Source: Psychrobacter aquimaris (lineage in GTDB: Bacteria; Pseudomonadota; Gammaproteobacteria; Pseudomonadales; Moraxellaceae). From it: a DNA stretch of 64,000 nt. A program made the translations under genes and the position numbers. The notes under the pieces are model-generated. The model was given only the letters and a program-made list of their open reading frames with translations. It did no database searches and was not told where the DNA came from. Positions 19,148 to 27,944 of this stretch are shown here, piece after piece; position 1 is the first letter of the stretch; every line of letters starts with the position of its first letter. Where the stretch lies: NCBI RefSeq assembly GCF_016107525.1, contig NZ_JABASR010000004.1, forward strand, positions 62,001 to 126,000, given 5' to 3'.

Positions 19148-20122
19148 ATGGTTATGAATCCGTATCATATTTTTAAAATCGTGCCATTGTCTGTCTTGCA
19201 GATACTGGCACGTTTTGTTGCGTGGGTGATTATCAAGATACCCAGTTTAAGTATCATGCGTACGGTCAGTATCAATATGGCGTTAATTGCTCCTAAGCTG
19301 ACCGATGTGCAAAAACAAGTCTTAACCAAAGAGATTATTTATCACCAGTGTTTGACCAGTATTGAATCTATCAAAAGCTGGGCCATGCCACCTGAGTGGA
19401 GTATCGCTCAGATTCGCGACGTCCATAATAAAGACATTTTATTAGAAGGACTTGCTAATTCCAACGGCATGCTAGCTATCGTTCCGCATCTCGGTACGTG
19501 GGAGATGATGAATGCCTGGCTCAATCAATTTGGTTCCCCAACCATTATGTACAAACCTGTTAAAGGTAATATTACCAACAACTTTGTGCTACAAGGGCGT
19601 TCAAGGCTTAATGCGACCTTAGTACCAACCGATGGTAGCGGTGTAAAGGCAATATTTAAAACACTCAAACAAGGTGGCTTTAGTATTGTCTTACCCGATC
19701 ATGTTCCCGACCCTTCAGGCGGTGTGGTTGTGCCCTTTTTTGGCATTAAAACGCTAACTAGCACGCTTGCTTCTAAACTTGCTAGTAAAACCAAATGTGC
19801 ATTGGTCGGCTTATCTTGTATTCGCCGTGACGATGGTCATGGATTTGACATCTATTGCTATAAGCTTGATGATCCCGCACTTTATGATCGTCATGCTGAG
19901 ACCGCCGCTTATGCACTTAACCAAGCTATGCAACAGATGATTGAATCGAAATGTAGTCACTATATGTGGGGCTATCGGCGTTTCAAGCACATTCCCACAT
20001 TAGGGAATCCTTACAACGTTGATGAAGAAACTTTGGCCAAATTCATTCGTGACAACAAACTGGCTGACCATAACGATCACAACGTTCATGATACAACCAC
20101 GCGCGCTTGCAATGAGCAATGA
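19148..20122 (+). CDS. Lipid A biosynthesis acyltransferase family (LpxL/HtrB-like)
   Basis: A 324-residue inner-membrane acyltransferase. The catalytic HX4E motif is HLGTWE (residues 114-119), and LPDHVPDPSGGVVVPFFG matches the family's second conserved block. A hydrophobic N-terminal helix (residues 10-38) would anchor it, with the active site on the cytoplasmic face. It should add a secondary acyl chain to lipid A, or to another lysolipid. The glycan locus begins 277 bases downstream, which fits a shared role in lipooligosaccharide. The start may be the second ATG (19154). The C-terminal tail is His/Asn/Asp-rich. Confidence 0.87.
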   Translation: MVMNPYHIFKIVPLSVLQILARFVAWVIIKIPSLSIMRTVSINMALIAPKLTDVQKQVLTKEIIYHQCLTSIESIKSWAMPPEWSIAQIRDVHNKDILLEGLANSNGMLAIVPHLGTWEMMNAWLNQFGSPTIMYKPVKGNITNNFVLQGRSRLNATLVPTDGSGVKAIFKTLKQGGFSIVLPDHVPDPSGGVVVPFFGIKTLTSTLASKLASKTKCALVGLSCIRRDDGHGFDIYCYKLDDPALYDRHAETAAYALNQAMQQMIESKCSHYMWGYRRFKHIPTLGNPYNVDEETLAKFIRDNKLADHNDHNVHDTTTRACNEQ

Positions 20123-20205
20123 CCTTACAATTAGCCAAACGTTTAGAGATATCGTGAATCATAGCTGTGATAGTATTGGCTGACTTTTGTACCTTTAAAC
20201 GTTAC

Positions 20206-20366
20206 TAAGGCGTGTTCTCAGTTCAATCGATCGTCTTATCAATGGATTAGAGATGACTAAATTTTGACAAGCTACGTCAAATAGCCAGTCAATACCTCGA
20301 TATTGTCTGCGCTACTTTCTTGTTTGGCGATAATTTATCTCATTTTTACAATGAGAACATACCCTA
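20206..20366 (-). repeat. MITE-like dispersed repeat, copy 2 (161 bp, inverted)
   Basis: Same family as the element at 6104, in the opposite orientation. Read on the minus strand it starts TAGGGTATGTTCTCATT, continues through GAGATAAATTATCGCCAAAC and GAAAGTAGCGCA, and ends GATTGAACTGAGAACACGCC plus TTA. It shares the TA ends. It separates the LpxL-like gene from the glycan locus. Confidence 0.85.
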
Positions 20367-20399
20367 AATATTTTTTATTTATATTAATATGAGTGCATT

Positions 20400-21200
20400 A
20401 TGGCAACTGACGTAACCAACACCTCATCGACAGACCACACGCCAGCAAGCAGCAGCACTGCTGAGCAGCGTTATGTTATCTGTATGAAATGGGGTGACAA
20501 ATACGACGCTGAGTACGTCAACCGTCTTTATAATATGGTCAGTCGCCATTTGACCTTAGACTTCCAAATGATCTGCCTTACTGATGATAGCAGCGGTATC
20601 AACCCTGCTGTGACTTGCCATCCTATTCCAGAGATGGACTTGCCTGCTGGGCCTGAGCGTGGTTGGAAAAAACTCACGACTTTCAAACCTGAACTATATG
20701 GTCTCAAGGGTGTGGCGTTATTCTTAGATATCGACATTGTTATTGTTGATAACATAGATGCCTTTTTTACCTATCAAGCTCAGCATAAAGACAGCGTGGT
20801 GATTATCCGTGATTGGAAAAAACCGTGGCGAATGATTGGTAATAGCTCTGTTTACCGTTTCAATATTGGCATGAACACCTATCCTGATTTGCTCGCAAAC
20901 TTTGAGCGCAACTTTGCAACCATTCGTACCCAAGTGCGCCATGAGCAAGCTTATCTGTCTAACTATTTACGTGAGCATCATCATTTAGAGTATTGGGATA
21001 AAACGTGGTGTGTCAGCTTCAAGTACCAATGCATCGCCCCTATTCCCTTTAACTTTGTGCGCGCACCTACTCTGCCAGATGGCGCAAAGATTGTCATCTT
21101 TCATGGTGAGATTAATCCGCCAGATGCCATCAATGGTAGCGGCGGTAAATGGTATCGCCATGTTAAGCCAAGCCCTTGGCTAAAAGATTATTGGCGATAA
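20400..21200 (+). CDS. Glycosyltransferase, GT-A type, family unassigned
   Basis: A 266-residue protein without signal peptide. A nucleotide-sugar transferase core is suggested by RYVICMKWGDKYDAEYVNRL at the start, FQMICLTDD, KLTTFKPELYGLKG, and the DXD-like metal site in LFLDIDIVIVDNID (about residue 117). RHEQAYLSNYL and IVIFHGEINPP near the end resemble acceptor and pyrophosphate-binding elements of GT-A folds. The first 22 residues are Thr/Ser-rich and probably disordered. It is the first gene of the glycan locus, 16 bases before the Stealth gene, so the two are likely co-transcribed. Donor and acceptor are unknown. Confidence 0.75.
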   Translation: MATDVTNTSSTDHTPASSSTAEQRYVICMKWGDKYDAEYVNRLYNMVSRHLTLDFQMICLTDDSSGINPAVTCHPIPEMDLPAGPERGWKKLTTFKPELYGLKGVALFLDIDIVIVDNIDAFFTYQAQHKDSVVIIRDWKKPWRMIGNSSVYRFNIGMNTYPDLLANFERNFATIRTQVRHEQAYLSNYLREHHHLEYWDKTWCVSFKYQCIAPIPFNFVRAPTLPDGAKIVIFHGEINPPDAINGSGGKWYRHVKPSPWLKDYWR

Positions 21201-21216
21201 ACCCATAGGAAAAACC

Positions 21217-22218
21217 ATGAAAGCAGATGATGAGATGCAAATAGATATTGTGATTGCTTGGGTAGATGGTGATGAGCCACTGCTCAAACAAAAAAGGGCG
21301 CGTTATCAGAAAACAACCAGCGCGGCATCTGACGCTATCAGCTCAACACGTTTCGCCAGTAACGATGAAATATATTACAATATTGCCTCCATCATAAAAT
21401 ACGTGCCTTTCTGTCGACATATCTATATCGTCACCGACCAACAGCAACCGGCACTGATCGAAGCGTTTGCTGAACAGAATATTTGTGCAAAAGACAAAAT
21501 ACGTATCATTGACCATAAAGATATCTTTGCGGGCTATGAGCAGTTTTTGCCTACTTTTAACACGCGGTCTATTGAAAGCATGCTATGGAATATTTCAGGT
21601 CTTTCTGATTATTTCATATACATGAATGATGATTTTTTCTTCAACCAACCTGCTGTTATCACAGATTTTTTAGATGATGACACTATTATCATTCATGGTC
21701 ATTGGCGAAAAAACACCCTTCTACAAGCCAAACTCCAATATCGAAAATCTCTACAAAAACTAGCAGGCAAAAAAGTTCAACCCAAACATACGATTGCCCA
21801 AATGCTCAGCGCTAAAATCCTGGGTATGAGTCAATTTTTTGAAGTGCATCATTATCCCCATATTGTCGATAAGAATATTTTAAAAAGCTATCTTTTGCAT
21901 AACCCTCAGCTATTGATTGAGCAAATTCAATATAAATTTAGAGATGTGGCTCAGGTAAACCCCATTACCTTAATGAATCATCTAAAAATTCAACAAGGGG
22001 AAGCTTGTCTAAAGCCACCCGTAGCAATCAACTATTTAAAAAATGAAAACGGTGTTGAAGATTTTTTAGCAGGTTTGCAAAAACAATCTATCAAATATGG
22101 GTGTATACAAAGCTTAGACTTGCTTGACCCTGACTCCCGTAACAATATTACCGAGGCGATGATTCAGAAGTTTTCACAGCATCTGCCATCATCGTTATTG
22201 CTCAATCTCACTAAATAG
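21217..22218 (+). CDS. Stealth family sugar-phosphate transferase
   Basis: A 333-residue Stealth protein, a family that transfers hexose-1-phosphate from UDP-sugars to build phosphodiester-linked capsule or surface glycans. CR1 is IDIVIAWVDGDEP (residues 9-21). CR2 includes RFASNDEIYYNIASIIKYVP (45-64), IYIVTD (69-74), NTRSIESMLWNISGLSDYFI and MNDDFFF (136-142). CR3-like FFEVHHYPHIVDKNIL follows. AGGA before the ATG supports the start. In this locus it predicts a phosphodiester in the glycan. Human GNPTAB is a distant relative. The specific sugar cannot be inferred. Confidence 0.88.
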   Translation: MKADDEMQIDIVIAWVDGDEPLLKQKRARYQKTTSAASDAISSTRFASNDEIYYNIASIIKYVPFCRHIYIVTDQQQPALIEAFAEQNICAKDKIRIIDHKDIFAGYEQFLPTFNTRSIESMLWNISGLSDYFIYMNDDFFFNQPAVITDFLDDDTIIIHGHWRKNTLLQAKLQYRKSLQKLAGKKVQPKHTIAQMLSAKILGMSQFFEVHHYPHIVDKNILKSYLLHNPQLLIEQIQYKFRDVAQVNPITLMNHLKIQQGEACLKPPVAINYLKNENGVEDFLAGLQKQSIKYGCIQSLDLLDPDSRNNITEAMIQKFSQHLPSSLLLNLTK

Positions 22219-22259
22219 AATCAATCTCATAATAATAAAAATATAACCTTGGAATTTTT

Positions 22260-23426
22260 ATGAAAATAACAGTAGTAGGTACAGGCTATGTCGGCTTATC
22301 CAATGCTATGTTACTTGCCCAGCACAATAAAGTAATCGCTGTCGATGTCATAGCAGAAAGAGTCGAGATGTTGAATGCCAAACAATCTCCTATTGAAGAT
22401 CCAGACATTGAAGATTTTTTACTCAACAAACCCATCGATTTCACAGCCACTTTAGATGCCAAAGCAGCTTACAAAGACGCAGATTTTATTATTGTTGCTA
22501 CCCCTACGGATTACGACTCAAAGACCAACTATTTTAATACCCAAAGTGTTGAAAGCGTCATTGAAGAGGTGCTGAGTGTTAATAAAAATGCGCTAATCGT
22601 TATAAAATCAACAGTGCCCGTCGGCTATACCAATGACATTAGAAAACGATTTTTGACAGATAACATCATTTTTTCGCCTGAATTTTTACGCGAAGGCAAA
22701 GCGCTATATGACAATCTTTACCCTTCGAGAATTATCGTCGGTGAGCAGTCGGAACGTGCGAGACAATTTGCAGATTTGCTCTTGGAAGGTGCGATAAAGA
22801 AAGACGTTCCTCAGCTATTTACTGAATCTACTGAAGCTGAGGCCATTAAATTGTTTTCCAATACCTATCTAGCGATGCGTGTTGCTTATTTTAATGAGCT
22901 AGATACATATGCCCAGACTTTTGGATTAGATACCAAACAGATCATTGAAGGCGTAGGCTTAGACCCGCGTATTGGCAATCATTATAATAACCCATCGTTT
23001 GGCTATGGTGGCTATTGCTTGCCTAAAGACACCAAGCAGCTATTGGCAAATTATGATGAAGTCCCGAGCAACCTTATCCGAGCTATTGTTGATTCTAATA
23101 GCACTCGTAAAGATTTTATTGCCGATAAAATCATTGAAAAGCAACCAAAAATCGTTGGTATCCATCGACTAGTAATGAAAAGTGGCTCGGACAATTTCAG
23201 AGCGTCTGCTATTCAAGGCATTATGAAGCGTATCAAAGCAAAAGGCATCGAAGTGGTTGTCTATGAACCCGTATTAAAAGAAGAAGAGTTTTTTAACTCA
23301 AAAGTCATTAAGGATTTGGACGCATTCAAAGCCATGAGCGATATTATAGTGGCAAACCGCTTATCTGCAGACATCCAAGATGTGTCGCATAAAGTGTTTA
23401 CCAGAGATTTATTTGGGAGCGATTAA
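22260..23426 (+). CDS. ugd: UDP-glucose 6-dehydrogenase
   Basis: A 388-residue enzyme, the same length as E. coli Ugd, that oxidises UDP-glucose twice to UDP-glucuronate in the cytoplasm. The N-terminal NAD motif is [10 protein letters not shown] (residues 5-14). [30 protein letters not shown] and the catalytic Cys253 in [15 protein letters not shown] are all present. Its stop codon TAA overlaps the ATG of the next gene (TAATG), implying translational coupling with the epimerase that would use its product. Confidence 0.95.
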   Translation: MKITVVGTGYVGLSNAMLLAQHNKVIAVDVIAERVEMLNAKQSPIEDPDIEDFLLNKPIDFTATLDAKAAYKDADFIIVATPTDYDSKTNYFNTQSVESVIEEVLSVNKNALIVIKSTVPVGYTNDIRKRFLTDNIIFSPEFLREGKALYDNLYPSRIIVGEQSERARQFADLLLEGAIKKDVPQLFTESTEAEAIKLFSNTYLAMRVAYFNELDTYAQTFGLDTKQIIEGVGLDPRIGNHYNNPSFGYGGYCLPKDTKQLLANYDEVPSNLIRAIVDSNSTRKDFIADKIIEKQPKIVGIHRLVMKSGSDNFRASAIQGIMKRIKAKGIEVVVYEPVLKEEEFFNSKVIKDLDAFKAMSDIIVANRLSADIQDVSHKVFTRDLFGSD

Positions 23427-24448
23427 TGAAGATTTTAGTGACTGGTGCCGCAGGTTTTATTGGCTTTCATTTAATTAAAGCCTTGCTGGGCAAAGATTGC
23501 TTTATTGTCGGTATTGACAACCTCAACGCTTATTATGAGGTTGCGTTAAAAAAAGACCGTCTCAAAATTCTAAGCGAACAATCAAACGAAAATACTTTTA
23601 GATTTATCACGTTAGATCTGGCTGATCGCGAAGCCATGGCCAGTTTGTTTACTGAATATGGCTTTGATATCGTGATTAATCTCGGTGCACAAGCGGGCGT
23701 GCGCTATTCTATCGAAAAGCCACATGAATACATTGACTCCAATGTAGTGGGATTTCTGAACGTGCTTGAAGGCTGTCGACATGCTAAGGTAAAACATTTA
23801 GTATACGCCAGCTCTAGCTCTGTATACGGTATGAATATCAAGCAGCCATTTAGCACTAAGGATCGTGTAGATTATCCCATTAGCTTATATGCTGCGACCA
23901 AAAAATCTAACGAATTAATGGCACATACCTATAGCCATTTATACAATATCCCCACGACAGGGTTACGCTTTTTTACCGTCTATGGTCCTTATGGTCGCCC
24001 TGACATGGCCTACTTTTCATTCACCAAAAAAATACTGGCAGGTGAGCAGATTGATGTCTATAACAATGGTGAGATGCAACGTGATTTCACCTACATTGAT
24101 GATATTGTCGAAGGCATCACTCGTATTATCGATAAAATCCCAGAACCACAACAATCTTTTGCGACCACAGCAATCGCACCTTACCAAATCTACAATATCG
24201 GTAATAACCAACCGGTAACGCTGCGCCGCTTTATTACCGCTATTGAAAGTGCGTGCGGTAAAAAAGCAAAAGAAAACTTGTTGCCCATGCAGCCAGGTGA
24301 CGTCCCAGCAACTTACGCCGACATAGACGAGCTAACAGCCGATATTGGCTTTAGACCTGAAACCAGTATCGAAGATGGCATCTTAAAATTTGTAAATTGG
24401 TACAGAGCCTATTATCTAGAAGAACCAAGAGAATCACATCAAGCATAA
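23426..24448 (+). CDS. NAD-dependent epimerase, probably UDP-glucuronate 4-epimerase
   Basis: A 340-residue extended SDR enzyme. GAAGFIG at residues 7-13 binds NAD; ASSSSVYG supplies the catalytic serine region and YAATKKSNELMAH the Tyr-x3-Lys pair. YYEVALKKDRL and the overall length match UDP-glucuronate 4-epimerases, which form UDP-galacturonate. Overlap by one base with ugd, the source of UDP-glucuronate, supports that assignment. Other sugar nucleotide epimerases of this branch remain possible. Its product would feed galacturonate into the surface glycan. Confidence 0.88.
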   Translation: MKILVTGAAGFIGFHLIKALLGKDCFIVGIDNLNAYYEVALKKDRLKILSEQSNENTFRFITLDLADREAMASLFTEYGFDIVINLGAQAGVRYSIEKPHEYIDSNVVGFLNVLEGCRHAKVKHLVYASSSSVYGMNIKQPFSTKDRVDYPISLYAATKKSNELMAHTYSHLYNIPTTGLRFFTVYGPYGRPDMAYFSFTKKILAGEQIDVYNNGEMQRDFTYIDDIVEGITRIIDKIPEPQQSFATTAIAPYQIYNIGNNQPVTLRRFITAIESACGKKAKENLLPMQPGDVPATYADIDELTADIGFRPETSIEDGILKFVNWYRAYYLEEPRESHQA

Positions 24449-24493
24449 AATTCGATAAGTCATAGAATAGATATAGCAAGGAAGAGTCAACCT

Positions 24494-25258
24494 ATGAAGA
24501 CATTGACATATTTGGTTAATTTAGATGGAAGCGACGCGCGCCTAGAAAGCGCAACTCAGCAGTTAGAGCAAATAGAGTGGCCATTTGAAAGAATACCAGC
24601 CTATGATGGCCGCGGTAAAAATTTGGCTGATTTTGCAGATTATGATGACTCTCAAGCCAGAAAAAATCTAGGACGTAGCTTATTAAGCTCCGAAATCGGC
24701 TGTTATCTAAGTCATTACAAATGCGCTGAACAATTCTTGCAGACGGATGCTGACTTCTTGGTGGTACTAGAAGATGATATGACCTTGTCCACCAGCTTCA
24801 AGACGATAATAAATGAAACCCTAGCGTTTTTACATGCTCATCCAACGTTGGATTGGTACTTGGTAAATCTTGCAGCAAAAAAGAAAAAGCTTGCTCGGGA
24901 CATCACCAGCTTTGATAAACATACATTATGGCACGCCTATTATTTCCCTATTCGTGGTCTTGGCCTCATTTGGTCACGCAAGGGCGCTGAAGCATTTATT
25001 GCAGCCGCAAAACCCATCTCTATGCCCGTTGATATATTTTTCCAACAATGGCTGAGTAACAATGGAAAAGGGTTGGGTATTTGGCCTGTATTGGTACAGC
25101 CTTTGGGCCTTGACAGCGATATCTTAGGGACGGAAGCATCGCAAAATATAAAACGCAAAGACAAAGAAAATCGAGACTTGTCCTATAATATAAAAAAACA
25201 GAAAAGAATGTGGCAAAATAAAACCAAGGCTGTTGCCAACTTATACCTAAACAAGTAG
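24494..25258 (+). CDS. Glycosyltransferase family 25 protein (LOS biosynthesis type), first copy
   Basis: A 254-residue GT25 protein. Typical elements are the N-terminal LVNLDGSDARLESA, FERIPAYDGRG, LLSSEIGCYLSHYKC (residues 63-77) and the metal site VVLEDDM with EDD at 93-95. GT25 enzymes such as Lex1/LpsA/LgtB add hexoses (often galactose) to lipooligosaccharide. AAGGAAGAG precedes the ATG. It lies between the epimerase and a second GT25 gene that shares the architecture but is clearly divergent. Linkage and donor are unknown. Confidence 0.9.
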   Translation: MKTLTYLVNLDGSDARLESATQQLEQIEWPFERIPAYDGRGKNLADFADYDDSQARKNLGRSLLSSEIGCYLSHYKCAEQFLQTDADFLVVLEDDMTLSTSFKTIINETLAFLHAHPTLDWYLVNLAAKKKKLARDITSFDKHTLWHAYYFPIRGLGLIWSRKGAEAFIAAAKPISMPVDIFFQQWLSNNGKGLGIWPVLVQPLGLDSDILGTEASQNIKRKDKENRDLSYNIKKQKRMWQNKTKAVANLYLNK

Positions 25259-25268
25259 TTTATATTTT

Positions 25269-26036
25269 ATGAAAAACATCGTTATCAGTTTAGAATCTGC
25301 GGTAGAGCGCAGAAAACATATCACTAATGAATTTCAAAAAAACAACGTCGACTTTGAATTCTTCAATGCCTTAACACCAGACTTGGCTCATACTTATGCT
25401 CAAACTTTGCCCATTGATTTAGAAAACATCGATTTGACTGGTGGCGAATTGGCATGTTTTATGAGCCATGCTTCTGTTTGGCAACAAATGATTGATCAAA
25501 ACATACATTATTTAGCCATTTTTGAAGACGATGTATACTTAGGTGAAGATGCAGAAGCGCTATTAACCACCACGAGTTGGATACAACCTGAATGGCATAT
25601 TATTAAAACAGAAGCCTTTTCTGAAAAAGTCTTTTTGTCTTCCAATTCCTCTGAGATTGTCTTAAATAGGCGGCGCATTGCCCAATTAAAAGGGAAGAAT
25701 TTAGGTACCGCAGGTTATATTTTGTCGTTGCGCGGTGCGCAAGTATATTTGGACTATATCTTAAAAAACAAACTGCGACCGCTTGATGAGTTAATGTTTG
25801 ACGATTTTATCAAACATGGCGCTGAACCCGTCTATCAAATGACCCCTGCCCTATGTATTCAAGAAATGCTTTTAAATAAAGGCAATCCCTCGCTCCCAAG
25901 TGCGCTAATCAAAGATCGTCAAGGCCGTATGAAGTCAGAGAAAAAACCTGCTATGTTTAAAGCGAAGCGCGAAATTAACAGGATTGGGATGAAGATTAAG
26001 AAATCCATATTTGCAGCAGAAGTGGTTTTTAAATAG
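25269..26036 (+). CDS. Glycosyltransferase family 25 protein, second copy
   Basis: A 255-residue GT25 protein 10 bases after the first one. Conserved parts: NIVISLESAVERRKHI at the N-terminus, LTGGELACFMSHASVWQQM (residues 56-74) and AIFEDDVYLG with EDD at 86-88, then LGTAGYILSLRGA. It differs from its neighbour in most positions, so it is likely an old duplication or independent acquisition with a different acceptor. The C-terminus is Lys/Arg-rich, which may aid membrane association. Co-transcription with the preceding genes is likely from the spacing. Confidence 0.9.
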   Translation: MKNIVISLESAVERRKHITNEFQKNNVDFEFFNALTPDLAHTYAQTLPIDLENIDLTGGELACFMSHASVWQQMIDQNIHYLAIFEDDVYLGEDAEALLTTTSWIQPEWHIIKTEAFSEKVFLSSNSSEIVLNRRRIAQLKGKNLGTAGYILSLRGAQVYLDYILKNKLRPLDELMFDDFIKHGAEPVYQMTPALCIQEMLLNKGNPSLPSALIKDRQGRMKSEKKPAMFKAKREINRIGMKIKKSIFAAEVVFK

Positions 26037-26090
26037 AATATTTTATCGTCAAATAATTTATTATGATAATAATTTTGGAATGGGAAAGTA

Positions 26091-26945
26091 ATGACGGAAG
26101 ATAACAAACCATCTGTAGCCATATTATATATTGCCACTGGTCGATATACCGTTTTTTGGGAGTACTTCTATCGCTCTGCTGAAAAACACTTACTTCCCAA
26201 TAGTAACAAACACTATGTTTTATTTACTGATAACCTAGCATTAATCAGTAAGCAGACTGACTATCCTAATGTCACGATGATAAAGCAGGAAGCTTTAGGA
26301 TGGCCTTATAGTACATTGATGCGCTTTAAATTCTTTTTAGGGGCAAGGTCTATTATTGAAAAGTATGACTTCATATTCTACTTTAATGCCAATACAGAGT
26401 TTCTTTCTGATATCACTGAAGATGAGTTGTTACCTCTCGATCACCATGAGGAGCTGAGTCTCGGCGTTCAGCCTCATATGTTTCATCTTAATAAACGTGC
26501 CTACACTTATGATCGTAACCCTCAATCACAAGCATATATTCCCTATCATAAAGGAAAGTATTATTTCACAGGTGCGTTGAATGGTGGTAAATCTCATGCA
26601 TATTTACAGATGTGCGAAACTCTCAACCAAAACACAGAATTAGATTTAAAAAACAACGTTATTGCACTATGGCATGATGAAAGTCAATTAAACAAATTTG
26701 CATTAGACCGTACAGATATTAAGGTTCTACCACCTTATTTCACACGTGGAGAGCACGAATACTGGAAAAAAAGCTCAAAAATAATGTTTTCTGATAAGAC
26801 GCATTACCGATTTGGCGGACATGCTTATCTAAGAGCCGAAACAAATGACAAAATCACAAAATCTGACTGGGAACAGAAGAATGGCAAACGTCGAAGAAAG
26901 CTCAATACTCGATTCAAGCAATATATCGCCTCACTTTTTTTCTGA
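26091..26945 (+). CDS. Glycosyltransferase family 6 protein (blood-group A/B transferase-like)
   Basis: A 284-residue protein of GT6, the family of the human ABO enzymes and alpha-1,3-galactosyltransferase. Hallmarks are VAILYIATGRYTVFWEYFY at the start, the family's central YYFTGALNGG (residues 157-166) and WHDESQLNKF (194-203). In place of the metal-binding DXD of animal enzymes it has NAN (Asn99-Ala-Asn101) in YFNANTEF. NXN is known in bacterial GT6 enzymes, which work without metal. It would add alpha-1,3-linked Gal or GalNAc. Codon use looks AT-richer than in housekeeping neighbours. It overlaps the next gene out of frame. Confidence 0.9.
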   Translation: MTEDNKPSVAILYIATGRYTVFWEYFYRSAEKHLLPNSNKHYVLFTDNLALISKQTDYPNVTMIKQEALGWPYSTLMRFKFFLGARSIIEKYDFIFYFNANTEFLSDITEDELLPLDHHEELSLGVQPHMFHLNKRAYTYDRNPQSQAYIPYHKGKYYFTGALNGGKSHAYLQMCETLNQNTELDLKNNVIALWHDESQLNKFALDRTDIKVLPPYFTRGEHEYWKKSSKIMFSDKTHYRFGGHAYLRAETNDKITKSDWEQKNGKRRRKLNTRFKQYIASLFF

Positions 26946-27906
26946 CAGTCCTACTTATACTAAGCTAAAAAAGCTAAAAACCAAGCCTAAACGCTTTTTT
27001 TATTATTTAAGTACGCCAAGAGATAGACGTAAGAAATTCGAAAAAGAAGCTGATACAGACCAACAATGCCAAGTAGCAAAATGCTGGGAGCAATTTACTC
27101 AATTATATTTCGATAATCAATTGACTTCATATTCTTTTAAACCTAAAAAATCATTTAGCGATGAAAAAATAATTTGGCAATATTGGGGGCAAGGTGTAAA
27201 CAGCTTAGACCTACCTGATATAGTAAGACTTTGCTTTAAATCAGTAGATAATAACAGTGGCGAATACACTGTTATTAGATTAGATGATAGTAATATTCAA
27301 GATTATCTAGATCTGCCAGAGTTTGTTTGGGAAAAAAGAGCAAATCCGCAATTTAAGCATGCGTTCTTTGCAGATCTTTTACGTTTGGCATTACTTGATG
27401 TCTATGGCGGTGTTTGGCTGGACGCAACCATATATCTGAGCAGCCCTCTTTCTGATTTAAAAAGTCAATCAGATTTTTTTATGTATCAAAGAGACGCCGC
27501 CAAAACTGAACGTGAAGCATGGATTTCATTTAATAGATACTACTTTTCTTGGGAAAATGCTCATAAAATAAATGTACTAAATAGTATTATTTATGCCAAA
27601 AAACATAGTTATGTTATTCATACTTGTTTAAATCTATTACTCAATTTTTGGCACACGCAAGAGCACATTCCACATTACTTTTTCTTTCAAATCATGTTTG
27701 ACAGTTTAATAAATAATCAACTTTCAGACTATCAGTGTGAAATCATCGACGACACTCAGACGCATCTACTGCTTAAAGTCTTGGACGAACGTTTCGACGA
27801 AAATTACTTTAAAGAAATAGTTGCTCAAATTAATACCCATAAGCTATCTTATAATAAGCAGCCGAAAGAGCACTCTTTTTATCAGCATTTATTGAACATC
27901 ACATAA
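26881..27906 (+). CDS. Capsular polysaccharide synthesis-type glycosyltransferase (GT32-like)
   Basis: About 341 residues from ATG 26881. Core of the capsular-synthesis/GT32-like group: KIIWQYWGQGVNSLDLPDIV, FKHAFFADLLRLALLDVYGG and VWLDATIYLSSPL, where D-A-T replaces a strict DXD. An in-frame ATG at 26845 is also open; 26881 is favoured by nearby purines (GGGAACAGAAG). Either start overlaps the GT6 gene out of frame, by 65 or 101 bases, so the two are probably translationally coupled. The N-terminal 60 residues are basic and lack homology to the family core. Its sugar is unknown. Confidence 0.8.
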   Translation: MANVEESSILDSSNISPHFFSDSPTYTKLKKLKTKPKRFFYYLSTPRDRRKKFEKEADTDQQCQVAKCWEQFTQLYFDNQLTSYSFKPKKSFSDEKIIWQYWGQGVNSLDLPDIVRLCFKSVDNNSGEYTVIRLDDSNIQDYLDLPEFVWEKRANPQFKHAFFADLLRLALLDVYGGVWLDATIYLSSPLSDLKSQSDFFMYQRDAAKTEREAWISFNRYYFSWENAHKINVLNSIIYAKKHSYVIHTCLNLLLNFWHTQEHIPHYFFFQIMFDSLINNQLSDYQCEIIDDTQTHLLLKVLDERFDENYFKEIVAQINTHKLSYNKQPKEHSFYQHLLNIT

Positions 27907-27944
27907 CTTAATATTATTAAATACATATGATACCTAAGGATATT

